The translations under genes were made by a program, and so were the position numbers. From Propionibacteriaceae bacterium (GTDB lineage: Bacteria > Actinomycetota > Actinomycetes > Propionibacteriales > Propionibacteriaceae), in the NCBI GenBank assembly GCA_030544185.1, contig JAUNRO010000220.1, positions 1 to 5,471 of the forward strand: a stretch of DNA of 5,471 bases, written 5' to 3'. The notes beneath the pieces were generated by a model that was not told the origin of the DNA, searched no databases, and saw only the letters and a program-made list of their open reading frames with translations. Position 1 is the first letter of the stretch. Every line of letters begins with the position of its first letter. Positions 1 through 4,506 of the stretch are shown piece after piece.

Positions 1-456
1 TATCTCGACCCGCAATTCAGCAAGCCTGGCGACGACTTCCCGACCAGCGTCGGCCTCATCATCGACCGCCCGGGTTATCTGCCGGGACTCACCGGAATGC
101 AGAACCTCCAGGAGCTGGCGAAGATCCGCGCAGTGGCCGCCCAGGCCGACATCGTCGCGGCCATGGAGCGGGTCGGACTGCCGCCAGGGACCCGCCAGCG
201 CGTGCGCAACTACTCGCTCGGCATGAAACAGAAGCTGGCCATCGCCCAGTCCTTCATGGAGGGCCAGCAACTGCTGTTGCTTGACGAGGCGTTCAACGGG
301 CTCGACGCGTCCAGCGTCAAGAACATCCGGTCGCTGCTGACCGAGCTGCGCGATGAGGGCCGAACCATCGTCATCACGAGCCACAACCAGGCTGACATCG
401 ACGCCGTGTGCGACGACGTCTGGCTGCTGGATGCCCAGCAGTTCGAGCGGCGCTGA
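1..456 (+). CDS. ABC transporter ATP-binding protein, 3' part (N-terminus outside window)
   Basis: This is the C-terminal 151 residues of an ABC ATPase, the cytoplasmic subunit that hydrolyses ATP to drive a membrane permease. The frame is open from base 1, so the gene begins upstream and Walker A is not visible. In order, the visible parts are: a Q-loop region (GLIIDRPGYLPGLTG, residues 18-32) with Asp where most ABC ATPases have Gln; signature SLGMKQ (72-77) in place of LSGGQ; Walker B LLLLDE (91-96) with catalytic Glu96; D-loop NGLD (99-102); and switch His128 in ITSHN. The SLGMKQ signature and the acidic residue in the Q-loop region are typical of the BcrA/lantibiotic-immunity (LanF, drug-export) branch, so export or self-immunity is the likely role; the substrate cannot be told. 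The protein ends 23 residues after the H-loop, without an extra C-terminal domain. No permease gene follows: the next gene is convergent, so a partner must be upstream or elsewhere. The ATPase call is firm; the subfamily is inferred. Confidence 0.93.
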   Translation, partial: YLDPQFSKPGDDFPTSVGLIIDRPGYLPGLTGMQNLQELAKIRAVAAQADIVAAMERVGLPPGTRQRVRNYSLGMKQKLAIAQSFMEGQQLLLLDEAFNGLDASSVKNIRSLLTELRDEGRTIVITSHNQADIDAVCDDVWLLDAQQFERR

Positions 457-490
457 GCGGGTCTCACGGTCCTGGATCAGCCGATCCGGT
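457..490. terminator. Short convergent junction with a weak hairpin
   Basis: Only 20 bp separate the stop codons of the ABC ATPase (+) and the aminotransferase (-). GGATC (474-478) and GATCC (483-487) form a 5-bp stem with a 4-nt loop, extendable by one G-T and one C-G pair, and the stem overlaps the aminotransferase stop codon. There is no T-run on either side. It could act as a weak bidirectional terminator, but a stem this short may be chance. Confidence 0.2.
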
Positions 491-1616
491 CGAGCGCGTC
501 GGTCAGCCGCTGGACGGCGGCATCGACGTCGGCCCACTTGTCGAGGCCGAACAGGCCCAGGCGGAAGGTGGCGAAGTCGGCGGGCTCGTCACAGGCGAGG
601 GGTACGCCCGCGGCGGCCTGGACGCCCACCTTGGCGAGCGCCGCGGCGGTGTTGTCCCCGGCCTGGCGCTCGTGCACCACCACGACCGACGGGGACTCGA
701 AGCCGGGGGCCGCCACCGAGGCGTACCCCCGCTCAGCCAGCGCCGCCCGCACCTTGGTGCCGAGCTCGACCTGGCGCTCCCGGAGTGTGTCGAGGCCGAC
801 ATCGAGGGCCTCGTGCATCAGCTGGACATTGTGGGCGAGGGTGTCGGTCGGGACCGTCGCGTGATAGGCGTGCCGGCCCTCGACATAGCCCTCGGACAGC
901 ACCAGCCACTTCTTCAGATCCGCGGCGAAGCTGGAGCTGGTGGTGGACTCGATCGCCTCGCGGGCGGTCTCGTTGAGCATCACGTAGCCCGCGCAGGGCC
1001 GCCCGCTCCAGCCCTTCTGCGGGGCGCTGATCAGCAGGTCGATGCCGAGGTCGGCCATGTTCACCCACAGCGCCCCTGAGGCGACGCAGTCGAGCACGAA
1101 CAGCCCGCCGACGGCGTGGGTCGCGTCGGCAACGGCGCGGACGTAGTCGTCGGGCAGCACGATGCCAGAGGCGGTCTCGACGTGCGGGGCGAAGACCAAC
1201 TCGGGACGGTGCTCGGCGATGAAGGCGGTGACCTCCTCGATCGGAGTCGGCGCCCACACCGCCCGGCGGCCGTCGGAATCGGCCCGGGCCTTCAGCACCA
1301 GGTGCTCCCCCGGGATGTCCCCGGCATCGAAGATCTGGGACCAGCGATAGGAGAAGAACCCACTGCGCAGGACCAGGCAGCGCTTGTCGTTGGCGAACTG
1401 TCGCGCCACCGCCTCCATGGCATAGGAGCCGCCCCCGGGGATCATCACCGCGGTCGGCGCGGCATAGGTGTCGCGCAGGATGCCGAGCAGGTCCTGCATC
1501 ACCCCGACGAAGCGGGCGGACATGTGGTTGAGCGCGCGGTCGGTGAAGACGACCGAATATTCAAGGAGCCCGTCGGGATCGACGTCCGCCAACGGCAGGA
1601 AGGGGGTCTGCGACAT
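477..1616 (-). CDS. Class-V PLP-dependent aminotransferase (alanine-glyoxylate aminotransferase-like)
   Basis: This is a complete 379-residue cytoplasmic fold-type I PLP enzyme of aminotransferase class V, the family of alanine-glyoxylate, serine-pyruvate and 2-aminoethylphosphonate transaminases. A glycine-rich phosphate-binding segment follows the first helix (PGGGSYAMEAV, 60-70). HVETASG (145-151) matches the family's H-x-E-T-S-G motif, Asp176 in FVLDCVASG should contact the pyridine nitrogen, and Lys201 in SAPQKGW should form the Schiff base. YHATVPTDTL (251-260) and FRLGLFG (351-357, with Arg352 as likely carboxylate binder) are the usual C-terminal motifs. After the lysine it reads SGRPCAG instead of the more common PPG, so it belongs to a divergent subgroup and the substrate pair is not assignable. 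The frame is open 43 codons further upstream, but that stretch is Arg-rich, unlike the family N-terminus and runs into hpf. The ATG at 1616 places the protein at family length, preceded by AGGGTGGGG. It lies downstream of hpf on the same strand but past a probable terminator. Confidence 0.93.
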   Translation of the reverse strand: MSQTPFLPLADVDPDGLLEYSVVFTDRALNHMSARFVGVMQDLLGILRDTYAAPTAVMIPGGGSYAMEAVARQFANDKRCLVLRSGFFSYRWSQIFDAGDIPGEHLVLKARADSDGRRAVWAPTPIEEVTAFIAEHRPELVFAPHVETASGIVLPDDYVRAVADATHAVGGLFVLDCVASGALWVNMADLGIDLLISAPQKGWSGRPCAGYVMLNETAREAIESTTSSSFAADLKKWLVLSEGYVEGRHAYHATVPTDTLAHNVQLMHEALDVGLDTLRERQVELGTKVRAALAERGYASVAAPGFESPSVVVVHERQAGDNTAAALAKVGVQAAAGVPLACDEPADFATFRLGLFGLDKWADVDAAVQRLTDALDRIG

Positions 1617-1630
1617 GGGCCCCACCCTAG
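1617..1630 (-). promoter_or_regulatory. Possible -10 element / Shine-Dalgarno for the aminotransferase
   Basis: Reading leftward, TAGGGT (1629-1624) fits the actinobacterial -10 form TAnnnT and ends 7 nt before the ATG. Transcription could therefore begin at or beside the start codon, giving a leaderless mRNA. The overlapping AGGGTGGGG could instead be an imperfect ribosome-binding site. No convincing -35 is seen; GTGGAA lies about 19 bp further upstream. The two readings cannot be separated by eye. Confidence 0.3.
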
Positions 1631-1672
1631 AGCCGCGTGCGCGGGCATTTCCACACCGGCACACACAGCGAA

Positions 1673-1700
1673 CGGCCCGGACCCCCAGGGATCCGGGCCG
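1673..1700 (-). terminator. Probable rho-independent-like terminator of hpf
   Basis: A perfect 9-bp GC-rich inverted repeat, CGGCCCGGA (1673-1681) and TCCGGGCCG (1692-1700), encloses a 10-nt loop. It begins 19 bp beyond the hpf stop codon. On the hpf strand it is followed by TTCGCTGTGTGTG, which is T/G-rich but lacks a true T-run, as is common in high-GC actinobacteria. It would separate hpf from the aminotransferase gene, although readthrough is possible. Confidence 0.6.
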
Positions 1701-1719
1701 CTGCGGCGGACCTTGACGA

Positions 1720-2361
1720 TCAGGCGCTCTTGACCTCCGTCTCATCCTCAGTGACCGCGAGCCGGATCACGCCGTAGTCATAGGCCTTGCGGCGATAGAC
1801 GACGCTCGGGGCTCCGCTCGCCCTGTCCACGAACAGATAGAAGTCGTGACCGACGAGCTCCATCTCCTCCAAGGCCCGGTCGAGGGACATCGGTGCGGCC
1901 GTGTGCTCCTTCTCGCGCACGATCAGCGGGCCATCGCCCTTGACCTCCATTCCCGCGACGGTGCGGGTGTCGTCGTCCTCGCCGGTGGACTGGACGTCGG
2001 GCGTCTCGACCCACTCGGCGCCCATGTCGCGGATCGTCTGGTGACCACGGTGGCCCCGCCGGTCGCGGCGGCGGTCGGCGGCCCGGCGCAGCCGCGCCAT
2101 CAGCTTGTCCAAGGCCTGCTCGAAGGCGGCGACCTTGTCGCTGGCAGAGGCCTCAGCACGAATGACCGGCCCCCTGCTCCGGAGAGTGATCTCAGCCCTG
2201 ACGGCGTCGTCGGGCGCGCGCTTCGTGCCGGTCGCAGCAATCTGGACCTCGACGCGGATCACGCGCTCGGACAGCTTGTCGATCCGGGTGATGCGGTCCA
2301 ACACATGGGCACGGAGCTCGTCGGAAACCTGGCAATGGCGCCCTGTCACCACAACGTCCAT
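1720..2361 (-). CDS. hpf: Ribosome hibernation promoting factor, long form (HPF/RaiA family)
   Basis: This 213-residue cytoplasmic protein binds the 30S subunit and, in long-form homologues, dimerises 70S ribosomes into inactive 100S particles during stress or stationary phase. The N-terminal S30AE domain (about 1-97) opens with MDVVVTGRHCQVSDELRAHV and has the expected beta-alpha-beta pattern (VIRVEVQIAA, AVRAEITLRS, VIRAEASA) before a helix rich in Arg/Lys. A very basic linker (92-108, RRAADRRRDRRGHRGH) and an acidic, probably disordered stretch (127-132) lead to the C-terminal dimerisation domain (about 150-203). That domain has PMSLDRALEEMELVGHDFYLF and VVYRRKAYDYGVIRL, hallmark segments of the family. 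Its length is normal for the long form. The frame also allows a GTG one codon upstream (2364), but AAGGAGG (2373-2367) lies only 2 nt from it and 5 nt from the ATG at 2361, which is also where homologues begin. It has its own leader and terminator, so it is probably monocistronic. Confidence 0.96.
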   Translation of the reverse strand: MDVVVTGRHCQVSDELRAHVLDRITRIDKLSERVIRVEVQIAATGTKRAPDDAVRAEITLRSRGPVIRAEASASDKVAAFEQALDKLMARLRRAADRRRDRRGHRGHQTIRDMGAEWVETPDVQSTGEDDDTRTVAGMEVKGDGPLIVREKEHTAAPMSLDRALEEMELVGHDFYLFVDRASGAPSVVYRRKAYDYGVIRLAVTEDETEVKSA

Positions 2362-2364
2362 CAC

Positions 2365-2373
2365 TACCTCCTT
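2365..2373 (-). promoter_or_regulatory. Strong Shine-Dalgarno of hpf with tandem GTG-ATG starts
   Basis: Read leftward the sequence is AAGGAGGTA-GTG-ATG, a near-perfect anti-Shine-Dalgarno match. Its spacing favours the ATG at 2361 over the adjacent GTG at 2364, and this decides the start given for hpf. Confidence 0.85.
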
Positions 2374-2390
2374 GGGTCATGAAACGCATC

Positions 2391-2412
2391 CGAGCCCGCA
2401 CGAGCGGGCTCG
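2391..2412 (-). repeat. Perfect stem-loop in the hpf leader
   Basis: CGAGCCCGC (2391-2399) and GCGGGCTCG (2404-2412) form a perfect 9-bp stem around a 4-nt loop. On the hpf strand the loop is TCGT, TTTT comes directly before the stem, and the 3' foot ends 17 nt before the Shine-Dalgarno. T's precede rather than follow the stem, so it is not a classical terminator on the hpf strand; on the + strand it is followed by AAAA, which does not fit either. It is most likely a structured 5'-UTR element, or an inverted repeat bound by a protein. Confidence 0.6.
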
Positions 2413-2680
2413 AAAACAACACCTATGGCCCGTGCCCCTGGGAAGAGGCGCAGACGCAAAAGGCACCGCGCCCACCCGTCCCCCAGAAGCGGGACGAATG
2501 GCTTTAGCAGTGCCATGGCCCCAACGTTAGTCGCGTTCCCGAATGTTTACCAGCCATCCGCGCCCCCGTCTTTCGCCGGACATGTGCCAGTCGGATATGG
2601 GTGCCTGAACTGGGTGGCGCGGCACCATCGGGGCTGTCCCTACGATGGCAAATGGACCAGCAGGATGACGGTGTGCAACG
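2413..2680. other. Divergent intergenic region between hpf and the aldehyde dehydrogenase
   Basis: No believable gene lies here: the open frames across it are Arg/Pro-rich, lack ribosome-binding sites and overlap the flanking genes in the wrong frames. It should hold both promoters. For hpf, the best leftward candidate is TGGTAA, a 17-nt spacer, then TAACGT (2529-2524), matching TAnnnT with a poor -35. This would give a leader of about 155 nt that includes the stem-loop. The stretch around 2521-2552 is less GC-rich than the rest. I saw no tRNA, no riboswitch I recognise and no long repeat. Confidence 0.4.
2641..2646 (+). promoter_or_regulatory. Possible -10 element for the aldehyde dehydrogenase gene
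   Basis: TACGAT matches the actinobacterial -10 form TAnnnT and lies 44 bp before the GTG start, which would give a leader of roughly 35-40 nt. No recognisable -35 lies 16-19 bp upstream, so an activator or an alternative promoter is possible. Confidence 0.3.
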
Positions 2681-2687
2681 AGGAGGG
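2681..2687 (+). promoter_or_regulatory. Shine-Dalgarno fixing the GTG start of the aldehyde dehydrogenase
   Basis: AGGAGGG lies 3-4 nt before GTG at 2691. No comparable site precedes the upstream in-frame ATG at 2601, so the additional 30 N-terminal codons are not used in this annotation. Confidence 0.75.
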
Positions 2688-2690
2688 ACC

Positions 2691-4283
2691 GTGACGACAC
2701 GGGTGCAGGGATCGATGTTCATCGCCGGTGAGGCCGTCCGGGGCGCCGGTGAGGCCATCCATGCGATCGATCCGGCGACCGGCCTAGACCTCCCGCCGGC
2801 GTACGCCGCAGCGGGTGATGACCAGCTCGATCGCGCGGCGACCGGTGCCCGGGAAGCGTTCGGTCCCTATCGGCGGACCGACCCGGCCGTGCGCGGTGCG
2901 TTCCTGCGGACGATCGCCGATCGCCTCGACGCCGATCCCGAGTTGGTGGCGCGCGTGCACGCCGAGAGTGGGATCCTGCGCGAGCGCATCGAGGCTGAAC
3001 GCAGCCGGACGACCAACCAGCTGCGGATGTTCGCCGACGTAGTCGAAGAGGGCAGCTATCAGGGCCTGCGGATCGACACCGGTGACCCGGGACGCCGTCC
3101 ACTGCCGAAGCCCGATCTGCGCCACCGGTTCATCCCGGTGGGGCCGGTGGCGGTGTTCGGGGCGAGCAACTTCCCCCTGGCGTTCTCGGTCGCCGGGGGC
3201 GACACGGCGTCGGCATTGGCCGCGGGGTGCCCCGTGGTGGTGAAGGCCCACGAGGCCCATCCGGGCACCTCGGAGCTGGTCGGCCGCATCATCACCGAGG
3301 CGGTCGCCGACCATGGATTGCCGCCCGGCACGTTCTCGATGATCGCGGGCGGATCCCCCGAGCTGGCGGTCGGGCTCGTGAGCCATCCGGCTATCGCAGC
3401 GGTCGGTTTCACCGGGTCGCGGCAGGCCGGGCTCGCGCTGGTCGCGGCGGCGCAGGCGCGGCCGGTGCCGATCCCGGTGTTCGCGGAGATGGCGAGCGTC
3501 AATCCGGTGTTCGTGCTGCCGACGGCGCTGCGGGCCCGCGCCGCGGAGATCGGCGCCGGGCTGGTTGCCTCGGTGCTCACGGGGTCCGGGCAGCTGTGCA
3601 CGAGTCCGGGTCTGGTGTTCGTTGCGGAGGATCCCGCGGCCGATGCGCTTCGCGACACCGCGGCGGCCGCGATCGAGGCGTCCGCGGCGGGCTGCATGCT
3701 CACCCGGCGGATCGCGGAGACGTTCGCTGAGGGCGTCGCGCGAGTCGCGGACGTCCCGGGCGTACGCCGAGTGGCGCAGGCCGGTGACGAGGCGGAGTTC
3801 GCCGCGGCCTGCACCCCAACGCTGTTCGAGACCGATCTCGCGACGTTCGCCGAGCACCGCGCGGAGCTGTCGGCGGAGGTGTTCGGTGCGCTCACCCTGC
3901 TCGTGCGGGTGGCGGGTGACCTGGGCGCCGGCCTGCTCGGCACCGTGCTGCCCGGGCTGGAGGGCCAGCTCACCGCGACCCTGCATGCCGAGCCGGCCGA
4001 CCACGAGCTCGCCGGGTCGCTGCTCGAGGAGCTGGAGCTGATCGCCGGGCGCATCGTGGTCAACGGCTGGCCGACCGGGCTGGAGGTGAACGACGCGGTC
4101 ATCCACGGTGGGCCCTTCCCGGCGACGTCGGCACCGGCGACCACATCGGTGGGGACGCGCGCGATCGAGCGGTTCCTGCGCCCGGTGGCCTATCAGAACG
4201 TCCCTGCGGAGCTGCTGCCCGCGGCCCTGCGCGACGACGCGACCGGAGCCTGGCGCCTGATCGACCGGAGGTTCACCCGCTGA
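2691..4283 (+). CDS. Aldehyde dehydrogenase, 2,5-dioxovalerate (alpha-ketoglutarate semialdehyde) type
   Basis: This is a complete 530-residue cytoplasmic NAD(P)+-dependent aldehyde dehydrogenase. It resembles alpha-ketoglutarate semialdehyde dehydrogenases, which oxidise 2,5-dioxopentanoate to 2-oxoglutarate at the end of oxidative pentose, sugar-acid or hydroxyproline breakdown. Typical segments are an N-terminal ITG-like VQGSMFIAGEAVRG (5-18); LPKPDLRHRFIPVGPVAVFG (138-157); Asn160 in GASNFPLAFS, the oxyanion Asn; Lys185 in VVVKAHEAHPGTSE, a cofactor contact; GFTGSRQAG (239-247); general base Glu266 in FAEMASVNPVF; nucleophile Cys303 in GSGQLCTSPGLV; Glu396 in EVFGAL; and the closing NGWPTGLEVNDAVIHGGPFPATS (458-480). 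Every expected catalytic residue is present. The frame is open to an ATG at 2601, but GTG at 2691 is chosen because AGGAGGG (2681-2687) sits just before it and homologues start there. No sugar-acid dehydratase, transporter or regulator lies nearby, so the physiological aldehyde is unproven and a broader substrate range is possible. Confidence 0.93.
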   Translation: MTTRVQGSMFIAGEAVRGAGEAIHAIDPATGLDLPPAYAAAGDDQLDRAATGAREAFGPYRRTDPAVRGAFLRTIADRLDADPELVARVHAESGILRERIEAERSRTTNQLRMFADVVEEGSYQGLRIDTGDPGRRPLPKPDLRHRFIPVGPVAVFGASNFPLAFSVAGGDTASALAAGCPVVVKAHEAHPGTSELVGRIITEAVADHGLPPGTFSMIAGGSPELAVGLVSHPAIAAVGFTGSRQAGLALVAAAQARPVPIPVFAEMASVNPVFVLPTALRARAAEIGAGLVASVLTGSGQLCTSPGLVFVAEDPAADALRDTAAAAIEASAAGCMLTRRIAETFAEGVARVADVPGVRRVAQAGDEAEFAAACTPTLFETDLATFAEHRAELSAEVFGALTLLVRVAGDLGAGLLGTVLPGLEGQLTATLHAEPADHELAGSLLEELELIAGRIVVNGWPTGLEVNDAVIHGGPFPATSAPATTSVGTRAIERFLRPVAYQNVPAELLPAALRDDATGAWRLIDRRFTR

Positions 4284-4298
4284 GGGCGGGTTCACCTC
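4268..4298 (+). terminator. Probable terminator hairpin overlapping the aldehyde dehydrogenase stop codon
   Basis: GAGGTTCACCCGC (4268-4280) and GCGGGTTCACCTC (4286-4298) pair in 11 of 13 positions, as 6 bp and 5 bp separated by a 2x2 internal loop, around the 5-nt loop TGAGG that contains the TGA stop. The arms also share the direct repeat GGTTCACC. No T-run follows, only a pyrimidine-rich CTCTCCTTC about 13 nt later. Its position at the gene end favours a terminator or 3'-end stabilising structure. Confidence 0.5.
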
Positions 4299-4403
4299 CA
4301 TCCCAGAAGAACTCTCCTTCGACGGGGCGCGCCACGGGGCGGGCGCACTGCCCATCAGCCTATTCAGCCTTGTCAGGTGCGCGAAGAACCCCTCATTTGG
4401 TCA

Positions 4404-4486
4404 GTTCGGGTCGCGAAACAGAACTGAAACATGAGCGCGAATTCAGCCGCGGACTCGTAACAGCGTGACAATCGACGCGAAACAGA
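4404..4486 (+). promoter_or_regulatory. Candidate GlnR-like operator region upstream of amt
   Basis: Pentamers resembling the actinobacterial GlnR half-sites (GTnAC and GAAAC on 11-bp spacing) recur here: GAAAC at 4415 and 4426, exactly 11 bp apart; GTAAC at 4457; and GAAAC at 4479, 22 bp (two periods) after it. The intermediate positions (GTTCG at 4404, ACAAT at 4468, GCGAA at 4437) match poorly. CGCGAAACAGA occurs twice (4412-4422 and 4476-4486), 64 bp apart, about six helical turns. GlnR activates amt operons in several actinobacteria, so the context fits, but the match is partial. Confidence 0.35.
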
Positions 4487-4499
4487 CGTGCGATGAAGT
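4465..4499 (+). promoter_or_regulatory. Weak candidate promoter and leader of amt
   Basis: Two poor alternatives can be seen. GACAAT (4467-4472), 4 of 6 matches to TATAAT, would give a leader of about 28 nt. GTGACA (4465-4470) with TGCGAT (4489-4494) would give an almost leaderless transcript. TTGTCA further up (4370-4375) is a good -35 sequence but lacks a convincing -10 partner. The ribosome-binding site is weak (GATGAAG, 4492-4498). Poor core elements would suit activator-dependent transcription. Confidence 0.2.
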
Positions 4500-4506
4500 T
4501 CTCGCC

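Noticed and set aside
408..1079. Open frames on the + strand across the aminotransferase (408-1079 and 1116-1733)
   Set aside because: They are antisense shadows without ribosome-binding sites or family motifs; the - strand frame carries the PLP-enzyme motifs.
1617..1745. Upstream extension of the aminotransferase frame by 43 codons
   Set aside because: The extension is Arg/Cys-rich, unlike the family N-terminus, crosses the hairpin at 1673-1700 and overlaps the end of hpf; the ATG at 1616 gives the normal length.
2601..2690. Upstream extension of the aldehyde dehydrogenase to ATG 2601
   Set aside because: There is no ribosome-binding site there, the additional 30 residues do not resemble the family, and AGGAGGG directly precedes GTG 2691.
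2425..2694. Small + strand open frame (89 codons) in the hpf-aldehyde dehydrogenase gap
   Set aside because: Its start is Arg/Lys-rich and low complexity, there is no ribosome-binding site, and it runs out of frame into the aldehyde dehydrogenase start.
2784..4355. Long open frame (523 codons) antisense to the aldehyde dehydrogenase
   Set aside because: It is a typical high-GC shadow: Arg/Gly/His-rich low-complexity composition and no recognisable domain, opposite a gene with a full set of catalytic motifs. The 361-codon frame at 3059-4144 is rejected for the same reason.
4320..4380. G/C-rich imperfect inverted repeats (GGGCGCGCC...GGGCGC, GGGC...GCCC) as a second terminator
   Set aside because: The pairing is short and mismatched, at the level expected by chance in sequence this GC-rich.
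4355..4380. AmtR-type operator upstream of amt
   Set aside because: The only CTAT-like sequence (in GCCTATTCAG) lacks a matching inverted ATAG half-site at the required spacing.
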